From: Pseudomonas syringae CC1557
Lineage (GTDB): Bacteria; Pseudomonadota; Gammaproteobacteria; Pseudomonadales; Pseudomonadaceae
Length of the DNA stretch: 64,000 nt
NCBI RefSeq assembly: GCF_000452705.1
Contig: NZ_CP007014.1
Span: forward strand, 4,673,501-4,737,500
Direction: 5' to 3'
Shown: positions 8,052 through 16,028 of the stretch, piece after piece
Position numbering within the stretch: the first letter of the stretch is position 1
How the letters are laid out: each line of letters begins with the position of its first letter
Notes under the pieces: generated by a model
Database searches by the model: none
What the model was told of the DNA's origin: nothing
The model's input: the letters and a program-made list of their open reading frames with translations, nothing else
Translations under genes and position numbers: made by a program

Positions 8052-9308
8052 TCAGCGCTGAATACTGACACCCAGCGAAGCCAGTGCATCCCAGTAACCG
8101 GGATAGGTCTTGCCGACGCAATCGGGGTCCTGGATGCGGATGCCTTTGATCTTCAGGCCCGCCAGCGCAAAGCACATGGCGATACGGTGGTCGGCGTGGG
8201 TGTCGATCAACGCATCGACCGTGGTGCCTGCGAGCGCCGGGTTGGCATTGACCACCAGGTCATCGCCCTCCTCGACTGCCAGACCGGGTGCGATAGCGCA
8301 CAGGCCTTGAGACAGGGCCGAAATCCGGTCGCACTCCTTGACCCGCAGATTGGCGATCCCGACAAAGCGTACTGGCTGGCGATTGAACGCAGCGAGCACC
8401 GCCAGCGTCGGAATCGCATCCTGCATTTGCGAGCCGTCGATGACGGCAGGCATGTTCGGGAAGCTATCGATGATCTGGCTGGCCAGGGCATCCGGCTGGG
8501 TGAAGGCGTCACTCGCCACGCCGAGGTCGATAGTGCCCCCGGTCAAAGCCTGTGCGGCCCACAGATAAGTCGCTGCCGAAGCGTCAGGCTCGATGTGGAA
8601 ATCGGTCGCGCGATAGCCGGTGGCCGATACTTTCCAGGCTGAGTCACCGATAGCCTGAACCTCTGCGCCGAAGGCCTGCATGGCTGCGAGGGTCAGGTCG
8701 ACGTAACCGCGTGCGCCGATTTCGCTGCCGGTCAGGGCCACTTCGACAGGCCCCTTGCCGCAGGCTCCGGCCATCAGCAGCGCCGACACGTACTGACTGG
8801 ACAGGTTGCCGTCGATCTCGATGCGGCCTGCCTCCAGACCACCCTTGCCCTTGATCGCCACCGGCGGGCAACCCGTCGGCGCACTGACGTCCACACCCAT
8901 GCGCTGCAAGGCATCGACCAGCGGGCCGATCGGGCGCTTGCGCATGTACTCGTCGCCATCGACTACGAAGTTGCCTTCGAAATTGGCCAGCGCGGCCGTC
9001 AGAAAACGCGTCGCGGTCCCGGCATTCCCCAGGAACAGCGCTTGCTGTGGCGCCTGCCAGTGACCGCTGCTGGTCACAACGAAGGTGCTGTCATCCGGCT
9101 CATCGACCTGCACGCCCATCAGACGCAGGGCTTCGGACATCACGCGGGTGTCGTCGCTCTTCAGCGCGCCGGTCAGGCGACTGGTGCCTTTGGCCAGACC
9201 CGCCAGCAGCAAAGCACGGTTGGTGATCGACTTGGAGCCCGGCGGGCTGACGCGCCCGACCAGCGGGCGCTCGACAGGCAAAACAGTGAGGGTGGCTTGA
9301 GATCGCAT
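8052..9308 (-). CDS. aroA: 3-phosphoshikimate 1-carboxyvinyltransferase (EPSP synthase)
   Basis: Joins shikimate-3-phosphate and phosphoenolpyruvate in the shikimate pathway. All parts of the 418-residue enzyme are present: PGSKSITNRALLLAG (Lys26, Arg31), LFLGNAGTATRF (91-102), the middle SSQYVSALLMAG, and C-terminal RVKECDRISAL, DHRIAMCFAL and GKTYPGY. It keeps the class I Gly and Thr in NAGTATR, but the Pro that follows the Arg in E. coli AroA (Pro101) is Phe102 here; changes at that Pro are known to reduce glyphosate inhibition. In pseudomonads the housekeeping copy is commonly fused to prephenate dehydrogenase, so this may be a second, stand-alone enzyme. It runs behind a PAS gene with a 96-base gap. 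Confidence 0.93.
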   Translation of the reverse strand: MRSQATLTVLPVERPLVGRVSPPGSKSITNRALLLAGLAKGTSRLTGALKSDDTRVMSEALRLMGVQVDEPDDSTFVVTSSGHWQAPQQALFLGNAGTATRFLTAALANFEGNFVVDGDEYMRKRPIGPLVDALQRMGVDVSAPTGCPPVAIKGKGGLEAGRIEIDGNLSSQYVSALLMAGACGKGPVEVALTGSEIGARGYVDLTLAAMQAFGAEVQAIGDSAWKVSATGYRATDFHIEPDASAATYLWAAQALTGGTIDLGVASDAFTQPDALASQIIDSFPNMPAVIDGSQMQDAIPTLAVLAAFNRQPVRFVGIANLRVKECDRISALSQGLCAIAPGLAVEEGDDLVVNANPALAGTTVDALIDTHADHRIAMCFALAGLKIKGIRIQDPDCVGKTYPGYWDALASLGVSIQR

Positions 9309-9404
9309 GATGTCCCTGAGCGTCAGCGGAAAAATCGCGATCCTAGCACGAGGACGATCAAGCCCGCAGGGCGGTTTTGCCGGATGGCCATGACTCCAGG
9401 CCGA

Positions 9405-9887
9405 TCACTTTTGCGCGGTGCCGGACAGTTTCTGCAGCTTGTCGTTGGCCGTCAGCAATTGATTGCGGTTGGCCGCCACATCGGTCACGTCGTAAATCAC
9501 CAGGCACACATGGCTGATCGCGCCCGTGGTGGAACGCAGCGGGAACAGTGTGGTGTTCTGGTACATGAACTCCTCCTGCCCGGTGATCGGCTGGTAATTC
9601 TTGAAGCGCACCAGGTACGGCCGCTGCTCCCAAATGGTGAACGCGGGCGTGCCGAGGGTCACGACGTTATCGATTTTCTTGCTGAACCACTTCGCGTTGA
9701 CCTCGGGAAAAATCTCGAAAAAGGTCTTGTCGATGGCCACGTAGGGCACCACACCAGAGCGATTTTCCATGAAGGTGTTCCAGACCGTTACCCGATAATT
9801 CAGGTCCAGCACCACAATGCCTACGTCAATGTTCTGCGTGACGGCAAGCAACCAATGAAGCTCGTTGATTTCGATAGCGTTGCTCAT
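9405..9887 (-). CDS. PAS-domain sensor protein
   Basis: A 160-residue protein made almost wholly of one PAS domain: NIDVGIVVLDLNYRVTVWN starts it (about residues 18-37) and the last strand ends at VCLVIYDVTDVAANR (about 128-142), followed by a short helix. There is no kinase, cyclase or other output domain. It starts three bases after the stop of the CheY-CheC gene, so the two are co-expressed and probably work together, the PAS protein as sensor or partner. Ligand and function are unknown. Confidence 0.8.
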   Translation of the reverse strand: MSNAIEINELHWLLAVTQNIDVGIVVLDLNYRVTVWNTFMENRSGVVPYVAIDKTFFEIFPEVNAKWFSKKIDNVVTLGTPAFTIWEQRPYLVRFKNYQPITGQEEFMYQNTTLFPLRSTTGAISHVCLVIYDVTDVAANRNQLLTANDKLQKLSGTAQK

Positions 9888-9890
9888 GGG

Positions 9891-10895
9891 TCAGCTCATC
9901 ATGTAGGCGAGTTTTTTGGTAAGCAGCTCGACCGAATCTTCGGTGAACAGCATCAGCAGATCGAAATGCAGATTGTGGCCTTCCACGCTGTAACTGATTT
10001 CGACCGCCAGGGTCTTTTTCCAGCGTTGCTGATTGATGCGGATCAGCTCATCGATTCCGCCCTGAGCGCCCAGCAACTGCGGGTGGCCTTGCGAAAATGC
10101 GATGTCGATCTGCTCGGCAATACCGCTCAGGCAGGCACCGATCAGGATGGTAGACAGGTCGAGCAGCATCTCCATGTCGGAACTGTCGGAGTGATCGCCG
10201 CCCATCAGTTGCGAGATGCCGGAAATATCCGAATCATGAAAAATCAGCAGCGCTTCACCAGAAATACCGCCACCGATGTAGCCCTGACACACTGCCGTCA
10301 AACGCTGATCACTGTGCGCATCGGCCAGTGCCATGTGCAATTCGCCGACTTCGAGCATGTTCACGTTGGGTACCGGCAGCTGTACGAACACCCCCAACAC
10401 CTTGGCCAGCAATGCTGCCGCACGGCCCATGGCAACGTTGATGGTCTCGCGGAAGGCATCCTGAAAGCTGATCACCCCGCCGGTGTTGTTCAGCGCGGGC
10501 AACGCAACCGGCGCAGCCGCAGGCTTGCCCAGCAGGCCGAGCCGCTCCAGCGTGCTTTTGAGCTCGTCCGGGTCGGCAGGTTTTTTCAGGAACGCCAGCG
10601 CCCCCAGCTCCATGACCCGGCGCACCGCTTCGTCCTGCACGTCGCCGGACACGACAATCACCTTGGCGTCCAGGTTCTCGGCGCGAATCGCCGCGAGCGT
10701 CTGGTAGCCGTCCATCACTGGCATGGTCAGGTCGAGCAGCACGACCTGTCCCTGCCCTTTGCGTATGGCCTCCATACCTTCCTGGCCTTGGGTAGCCAGG
10801 GTGACCGACACATCCCAGTCTTCGGGCAAGGCACGCAACAGCTGCTTGCGCGCCATATTCGAGTCGTCACATATCAACAGCGCAAGCGTGGACAT
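9891..10895 (-). CDS. Response regulator with CheC/CheX-like phosphatase domain
   Basis: A 334-residue fusion. Residues 1-120 are a complete receiver: Asp10-Asp11, phospho-acceptor Asp55 (LLDLTMP), Ser83 and Lys104/105. After a short linker, residues about 143-330 form a CheC/CheX/FliY-type domain. Its first half carries a phosphatase motif (Asp147, Glu150, Asn153), but in the second half the expected Asn is replaced (around Asp246-Thr249), so only one site seems active. Such a protein could dephosphorylate CheY-like partners, with the receiver as switch. A PAS gene follows directly. The regulated pathway cannot be named from sequence. Confidence 0.82.
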   Translation of the reverse strand: MSTLALLICDDSNMARKQLLRALPEDWDVSVTLATQGQEGMEAIRKGQGQVVLLDLTMPVMDGYQTLAAIRAENLDAKVIVVSGDVQDEAVRRVMELGALAFLKKPADPDELKSTLERLGLLGKPAAAPVALPALNNTGGVISFQDAFRETINVAMGRAAALLAKVLGVFVQLPVPNVNMLEVGELHMALADAHSDQRLTAVCQGYIGGGISGEALLIFHDSDISGISQLMGGDHSDSSDMEMLLDLSTILIGACLSGIAEQIDIAFSQGHPQLLGAQGGIDELIRINQQRWKKTLAVEISYSVEGHNLHFDLLMLFTEDSVELLTKKLAYMMS

Positions 10896-11105
10896 CGTGT
10901 GGTTCTCACTGCAGAAAAATCAGGCCGATGGTGGCGGACAACACATATACGTTCGACTGCACGCTCGACTGGCCTGAGCCTATAACGCTCGATCGGTAAC
11001 ATTCAAACTAAACCTATAGCCTAAATCGGCGATCTTTGAAGTTTCTGTAATTTAAGTCGATATCTGTTGCTGCAGATCACTACCGCTGCCGATCAAACAG
11101 GCCTA

Positions 11106-11142
11106 CTATCAAGTGATAGCTTTAATAGCAATCACTCGATAG
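11106..11142. promoter_or_regulatory. Palindromic candidate operator of the Xre/RES pair
   Basis: CTATCA-AG-TGATAG (11106-11119) is a perfect 6+6 inverted repeat; 11 bases on, ATCACTCGATAG (11131-11142) is the same half-sequence reversed with one change. The pair of sites lies 28-64 bases before the antitoxin gene, where a Xre-type antitoxin would bind to repress its own operon. The binding is inferred. Confidence 0.5.
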
Positions 11143-11169
11143 ATTTACCGTTCAATAGCGAGGAGCCTC

Positions 11170-11619
11170 ATGTCTTTGCCCATCAGCGACTACCATCCAG
11201 CCCTGCCCCGGCAAGACGATTTCTGGCAGCACCTGGGCATCCCGGCACGTGGCACCCGCCTGCACACCGCATTGCACAGCGGTTTGCCCTATGAAGTATT
11301 CGAGCGCCTGGCGAACTACACCGACCTGAACCGCTCGACGCTCGCCGAACATCTGGGCATCGCCCCGGCAACCTTGCAGCGGCGTCTCAAGGTGCGGCGT
11401 TTCAATGCCGAAGAAAGTGATCGCCTGTTTCGTCTGGCAGCTGTCTACAAGGCAGCACTGGATCTGTTCGAAGATGACACCGAAGCCACGCGCCAATGGC
11501 TGGCGAATCCTGTCCACGGGCTGGGCAATCGCAAGCCGCTGGAGATGCTTGCCACCTCGGCTGAAGCCCAGGCAGTGCTCGACCTGATCGGTCGGCTGGA
11601 GCATGGAGTGGTGGCGTGA
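11170..11619 (+). CDS. xre: Xre/MbcA/ParS-family antitoxin of a RES toxin system
   Basis: A 149-residue DUF2384-type antitoxin. The N-terminal half has a helix-turn-helix region (RSTLAEHLGIAPATLQRRLK, about 57-76); the C-terminal half (FEDDTEATRQWLANPVHGLGNRKPLEMLATSAEAQAVLDLIGRLEHG) is the typical toxin-binding domain. It neutralises the RES toxin coded just behind it and probably represses the operon through the palindromes at 11106-11142. GAGGAG lies seven bases before the ATG. Its stop overlaps the toxin start (GTGA). Confidence 0.93.
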   Translation: MSLPISDYHPALPRQDDFWQHLGIPARGTRLHTALHSGLPYEVFERLANYTDLNRSTLAEHLGIAPATLQRRLKVRRFNAEESDRLFRLAAVYKAALDLFEDDTEATRQWLANPVHGLGNRKPLEMLATSAEAQAVLDLIGRLEHGVVA

Positions 11620-12077
11620 TTGCAGTCTATCGTCTGGTAAAGCGCAAATGGCTGGCGCAAGCGTTCGACGGCGAAGGCGCCAAACTCTATGGCGGACGCT
11701 GGAACAGCAAGGGCACTGCTTGTATCTATTGCGCCGGCAGCGAATCGCTGGCGTTGTTGGAAATACTGGTGCACCTTAACAACGCCAGTGTAGCCCGCCA
11801 TTACACGATGCTTGAACTGCAGATCGCCGAAGAGCTGATCCTCAATGCGCGCCCCGATACTCTGCCACACGACTGGCGCGAAGAACCTGCACCACACGCC
11901 ACCGCCTCGTTCGGCGACGCTTGGCTGGCATCGGGTCAAAGTCTGGCACTGGCCGTACCCAGCGTCATAATTCCGCGCGAATGCAACTACCTCCTCAATG
12001 TCCAGCATCCTGAATTCAGGACCGTTGTAGCAGCGGCAAGAGCGCTGGAGTTTGATGTAGACCCGCGCTTGAAGTGA
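11616..12077 (+). CDS. res: RES-domain toxin (NAD+-degrading family)
   Basis: A 153-residue RES-domain protein named for its conserved Arg-Glu-Ser: YGGRWN holds Arg28, SLALLE holds Ser44 and Glu49, and Tyr25 and Tyr38 fit the pocket. Characterised members of this toxin family, including one from Pseudomonas putida, deplete cellular NAD+ and stop growth. The gene starts with GTG in the four-base overlap GTGA with the antitoxin stop, which couples translation. It is intact, with all key residues. It converges with wssI, only eight bases apart, so the element sits directly at the end of the cellulose operon. Confidence 0.93.
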   Translation: MIAVYRLVKRKWLAQAFDGEGAKLYGGRWNSKGTACIYCAGSESLALLEILVHLNNASVARHYTMLELQIAEELILNARPDTLPHDWREEPAPHATASFGDAWLASGQSLALAVPSVIIPRECNYLLNVQHPEFRTVVAAARALEFDVDPRLK

Positions 12078-12085
12078 GCTGGCTA

Positions 12086-13231
12086 TCAGCGCTCCGGCCA
12101 CGAACTGATCACTGTGTAAGGCGTCTGCAGGTCCCTCTCGGGGATTTCCCAGATCAGCAGTTTCGGCGGTGTCTGGCGGAATGCCGGGCTGTCGAAATAG
12201 GCGTTCGCAGCGCCTGAGAACTCGCCGCCGTCCTTGGCGAAGTTGCCGATCGGGGCGCCCAGTTCCTTTTGCAGAAAGCCCACAAAACCCGAATTGCGCG
12301 AGAACGAGGTGCCGATGAGGGCGACATTCGGCAGGCTACTGTCGCCAAACAGGTCATCAAGGTTATCGCCGCCCGCCGCCGCTTGGTCGGCAAGCTCGCT
12401 GATCTGCGTCGCAGCCACGTCTTGCGCGGGGGGCTGCAACGCCAGCGGCAACCAGTCGAGCCCGGCCAGACGCACCAGATCGCCTGGGCGCTCGGTCATC
12501 GGCGCAGTGCTGACCTGAAACTGCCGCTGCGGAGTTGCCTTGATGCCAGCCTGCTGAACGTGCACCGCAATTGCCTTGGCAGCTGTATTGGCACCCGCTT
12601 CGCTCCAGTGCGTGTCGGTGCGCAGGTACGCTGTTTCACCCAGCGATTGCAGGGGTGCACTCAGGTCGAGTGTGTCGACGCCGGCCGCGTTCAGGTCAGT
12701 GGTCCAACTTGCAACCCGGGCCTGTAGCACGTCAGGCCGGTAGAGCCCGCAGCGTTGAGTGGCGGCAATACGGCTCTTGTCCGGTACGATGGCGACCAGC
12801 AGGTCAATGCCGCGCTTTTTCAGGCTGCGCTGCACGTCGATCACCGCTTGGGCCTTGCGTTGCGCATTGGCCTGGGCATTACGATTGAGCTTGAATTCGT
12901 CGGTCAGGAACAGCCAGCCCGGGCAGCCCTCACGGACACGCGGGCCGGTGTCATGGAACAGCAGCCAACTCGCGCCACGCTCGATGTTGGCGGCTTTCTG
13001 TGCCAGAAATGTTCCGGACAGCTGTTTGGCCAGCTTGTGAGTAACTTCACCGTGCAGGGCGGCATCGAGGGTAAGCGGTTTCGGCAGCAGCTCGACCTTG
13101 CCGCCAAGCAGCAGCATGCAGGAAGACAGCAAGCCGACGCCGAGGAACACTGCCAGCGTAATACCCGCCACATTGCCGGCACGCATGGCCAGTTGGCCGG
13201 GGGGCGGCGGTACGGCCGACGGACTGGTCAT
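12086..13231 (-). CDS. wssI: Cellulose acetylation protein WssI (AlgJ/AlgX-like)
   Basis: A 381-residue periplasmic-facing protein anchored by one N-terminal helix (about residues 17-40). It has the SGNH-like fold of AlgJ/AlgX: the conserved DTHWSEAGANTAA block contains Asp and His, and LIGTSFSRNSGF holds the nucleophilic Ser region. It should pass acetyl groups, delivered by WssH, onto cellulose. The open frame starts at 13324, but that part overlaps wssH; ATG at 13231 lies 11 bases after the wssH stop. It is the last gene of the operon, and no wssJ follows; the RES toxin converges instead. Confidence 0.88.
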   Translation of the reverse strand: MTSPSAVPPPPGQLAMRAGNVAGITLAVFLGVGLLSSCMLLLGGKVELLPKPLTLDAALHGEVTHKLAKQLSGTFLAQKAANIERGASWLLFHDTGPRVREGCPGWLFLTDEFKLNRNAQANAQRKAQAVIDVQRSLKKRGIDLLVAIVPDKSRIAATQRCGLYRPDVLQARVASWTTDLNAAGVDTLDLSAPLQSLGETAYLRTDTHWSEAGANTAAKAIAVHVQQAGIKATPQRQFQVSTAPMTERPGDLVRLAGLDWLPLALQPPAQDVAATQISELADQAAAGGDNLDDLFGDSSLPNVALIGTSFSRNSGFVGFLQKELGAPIGNFAKDGGEFSGAANAYFDSPAFRQTPPKLLIWEIPERDLQTPYTVISSWPER

Positions 13232-13242
13232 GGGCACCGCCC

Positions 13243-14658
13243 TCAAAACTGAAAGTACAGAAACGGAACCGTCTCGCGGCTGGCAATCAGCGCGAACGAC
13301 AATAGAAATCCGGCAACCGGCCATAGCGCCGCTCCCCAGACAAACACCAGGTGTTTACCAAAGCGCTGTTCGCAGCGCACCTGCGCTAACGGCGCGAGCA
13401 CACAGGCCACACCCAGCAATGCCGCCATGCCGTGCGCCGGACGCAAGGTCACGGCCAGCGTATCGCCAAGGCCCAGACCGTGCAGGCCGAACTGCCCGGC
13501 ATACATCGTCATCGCAGTGGCGAAGTCCGGAGCGCGGAACAGTGTCCAGGCCAGGCAGACGAACAGCAGCGTCAGCAGATGCGCCAGCGGCTTGGGAATG
13601 GCGGGCAGGCTTGAGCGCGACCAGGCGCGATCAACGCACAACGCCACGCCATGCGCTGCCCCCCACAGCAGGTAATTCCAGCTGTCGCCGCCGTGCCACA
13701 GACCGGCAATCGCCATGGTCAGGAACAGGTTGCGATAGGTGTTCCAGACGCCGTGACGATTACCGCCCAGCGCGATGTACAAGTAATCGCGCAGCCAGCT
13801 GGACAGTGACAAATGCCAGCGTCGCCAGAAGTCCTGAATGCTGTTGGCCAAATACGGGCGGTTGAAGTTTTCCGGGAAGTGAAAGCCCAGCATCAGCCCC
13901 AGACCGATGGCCATGGCGCTGTACCCGGCGAAATCGAAAAACAGTTGCAGCGAGTACGCCAGACAGCCGACCCAGGCATCCACCAGCGACGGGTTCTGCA
14001 CATGAAACGCTACGTCGACCAGGGGTGACAACGTATCGGCCACCAATACTTTCATGCTCATGCCAATCATGAACCGCCGTGCGCCCAAGGCGAAGTTCTG
14101 GCGGTTGAAATGACGCTGCACCAGCTCGCGGCGCACCCAGTCATAGCGAATGATCGGGCCGGCAATCGAATGGCCGAACATTGAGATGTACGTGGCGTAA
14201 TTGATGAAACTGCGCTCGACCGGCACGGTATGCCGGTGAACATCCACCAGATAGGAAATTGCCTGCAACACAATGAACGAAAGCCCGGCTGGCAGCGCCA
14301 CCCGCTGCCATTCCAGAGGCATTGCTCCGTAATACGTGATCAGCTCACTCCAGGTGCCAGCCACGATATTGGCGTATTTGTACCAGCACAGCACAACGAC
14401 GTTGACGACGATCAACGCTGCCAATAGGCGAATTCGCCCCTTTGAGCCTTCCCGTGCCCGATCTATCAGCAAGCCGCCGACCCAGGCCACCAGCGTCAGG
14501 ACCATGTGTAGCGACAGGAACAACGGGCTCAGCCAGCCGTAGAACAGCCAACTGCCAATCAACAGCGTGACGTTACGCCAGGCCGCAGGGCTCAATGCGT
14601 AGGCCAGCAAAAAAGCGGGCAGGAACACCATCAGAAACTCGAGCGAGGCGAATACCAT
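13243..14658 (-). CDS. wssH: Cellulose O-acetyltransferase WssH (AlgI-like MBOAT)
   Basis: A 471-residue membrane-bound O-acyltransferase with about ten or more helices, close in size to alginate AlgI. The active-site region is plain: WRRWHLSLSSWLRDYLYIALGG followed by TMAIAGLWHGGDSWNYLLWGAAHG, where the His of WHGG is the expected catalytic residue. It should move acetyl groups across the inner membrane for WssI to place on cellulose. It begins 18 bases after wssG. This family in cellulose operons was described in P. fluorescens SBW25 as wssFGHI. Confidence 0.93.
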   Translation of the reverse strand: MVFASLEFLMVFLPAFLLAYALSPAAWRNVTLLIGSWLFYGWLSPLFLSLHMVLTLVAWVGGLLIDRAREGSKGRIRLLAALIVVNVVVLCWYKYANIVAGTWSELITYYGAMPLEWQRVALPAGLSFIVLQAISYLVDVHRHTVPVERSFINYATYISMFGHSIAGPIIRYDWVRRELVQRHFNRQNFALGARRFMIGMSMKVLVADTLSPLVDVAFHVQNPSLVDAWVGCLAYSLQLFFDFAGYSAMAIGLGLMLGFHFPENFNRPYLANSIQDFWRRWHLSLSSWLRDYLYIALGGNRHGVWNTYRNLFLTMAIAGLWHGGDSWNYLLWGAAHGVALCVDRAWSRSSLPAIPKPLAHLLTLLFVCLAWTLFRAPDFATAMTMYAGQFGLHGLGLGDTLAVTLRPAHGMAALLGVACVLAPLAQVRCEQRFGKHLVFVWGAALWPVAGFLLSFALIASRETVPFLYFQF

Positions 14659-14676
14659 AACGACGACAGAGCCTGA

Positions 14677-15351
14677 TCAGTTGGACAATGAGTCCGTGGC
14701 CGACAACAGGCGCGGACCTGTGGCGGACGGTACCAGCAATACGCTGTAGCGCTCGCCGGCCTTGAGTTCGCCCAGATCCAGTGGCGCGCCGACAGTGGCG
14801 TTGGCGCAGACCAGTTGCACGGACAGGCTCACCGGATTGATCGAGCGACGCTGCAGCGTGCCGGTCGGGACCGCCTTGAACAGGTCGCCGCTGCGACCGG
14901 CCGGGCGCAGGCTTGCCTCGCTGCAGCCGGCATCAAGGCTGAAGAACGCCAGTGAAGCCTTCAAACCATTGAAGTCATCCGGCTGCTCACGAACGGTGAC
15001 AGGCGTGAGGCTGCCATCGGCCTGCGCAGTGACCACGACCGTGGCGAACTCGCCGGGCTCGACACTGATGTCCAGTGGCAGCTTTTTATCACCGCTGATC
15101 AGCGTGCCTTTTACCGGGCTGCTGGCCTGCACCGGGAAGAACAGAGAGACAGGCTTCGTCATGTCCAGTTGCAACGGCGTCTGACCTTCGCGGGCTATCA
15201 CCTGCAGCGGCGCAGTGGCAGCATTGATGAAGCGAATGAACGCCGAATCCTGCGCAGGCCCGGTGGGATACAGGGCGATATCGGCTGCACAAGCGTCAAA
15301 ACCGATCAACAGGGCCGCAACGCTGCCAGCCATCAGGCGCACGGTAATCAT
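14677..15351 (-). CDS. wssG: Cellulose acetylation protein WssG (AlgF-like)
   Basis: A 224-residue periplasmic protein with a signal peptide ending near residue 22 (IGFDACA/ADIAL). It resembles AlgF, an accessory protein of alginate acetylation: YPTGPAQDSAFIRFINAATAPLQV is the characteristic first beta strand region. It has no visible enzymatic motif and probably bridges or supports the acetyl-transfer proteins. Its ATG overlaps the wssF stop by four bases. The assignment is from position between wssF and wssH together with sequence type. Confidence 0.85.
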   Translation of the reverse strand: MITVRLMAGSVAALLIGFDACAADIALYPTGPAQDSAFIRFINAATAPLQVIAREGQTPLQLDMTKPVSLFFPVQASSPVKGTLISGDKKLPLDISVEPGEFATVVVTAQADGSLTPVTVREQPDDFNGLKASLAFFSLDAGCSEASLRPAGRSGDLFKAVPTGTLQRRSINPVSLSVQLVCANATVGAPLDLGELKAGERYSVLLVPSATGPRLLSATDSLSN

Positions 15352-16013
15352 TGTTTGGCCCCTGCTGCGCTGACGCTGGTGACCGGTAATCCGGCCAGTG
15401 CATCGCCAATTGCAGTTCCCCAGGACTTATAACCGGCGACCGTGAAATGCTGGCCGTCAGTGGTGATCCATTGCCCAGGGCTGGAAAAACTCAGCGAATC
15501 GATATAGGTGCACGGTGCCACGTTGCTGGCCAGAAACTGCGACATCAACTGGGTGCGTGCATCGTTCTTCTGATACATGCCACCGACCTTGCCCCACGCC
15601 GGGCCGACCCAGGCGCACTTGGTGCCGGTAGCAGCGATGGCCTTGGTCAGGCTGGTCACGCTCTGCCACGCCCAGGCCTTGGGAAATGAAGGCTTGTCGT
15701 AGGACGCCATGGTGTCGCCGATCACGATGACAACCAGATCAGGTTTGTCAGCGGCGATCAGCTCGGCAATCGGTGTGGTGGTTGCGTCGCGGCCCTTGAT
15801 GACAATCTTGCCGTTGCCTGTTTGCTCGGCGCCACAATCGACCTTCTTGCTGATCAGCCAGTCACCGGCACTGGCCCCGCAGGCACCAATCGAATGCACG
15901 ATGGCGCCTTGCCTGGTCAGGTTGTCATGCAGCGGCTCCATCAGATGGTCGGCCAGACTCATGTGGCTTTCTCCCAGGACCAGAAGGGTCATACCGGCAA
16001 GAACGGAAGGCAT
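15348..16013 (-). CDS. wssF: Cellulose acetylation protein WssF (SGNH-hydrolase fold)
   Basis: A 221-residue SGNH-type protein: block I VLGESHM (the usual GDS is GES here), block III IGDTMAS, and block V TTDGQHFTVAGY with the Asp-x-x-His catalytic pair. It is required with WssG-I for cellulose acetylation in P. fluorescens SBW25 and may hold or present the acetyl group. A hydrophobic N-terminus (LAGMTLLVLG) is really the first beta strand, so secretion is uncertain. It lies 15 bases behind wssE and overlaps wssG by four bases. Confidence 0.85.
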   Translation of the reverse strand: MPSVLAGMTLLVLGESHMSLADHLMEPLHDNLTRQGAIVHSIGACGASAGDWLISKKVDCGAEQTGNGKIVIKGRDATTTPIAELIAADKPDLVVIVIGDTMASYDKPSFPKAWAWQSVTSLTKAIAATGTKCAWVGPAWGKVGGMYQKNDARTQLMSQFLASNVAPCTYIDSLSFSSPGQWITTDGQHFTVAGYKSWGTAIGDALAGLPVTSVSAAGAKQ

Positions 16014-16028
16014 CGAATTCTCCAGAAA

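Noticed and set aside
9042..10985. Long plus-strand frame (647 codons) opposite aroA and the CheY-CheC gene
   Set aside because: It overlaps three well-supported genes on the other strand and shows no domain; typical mirror frame of high-GC DNA.
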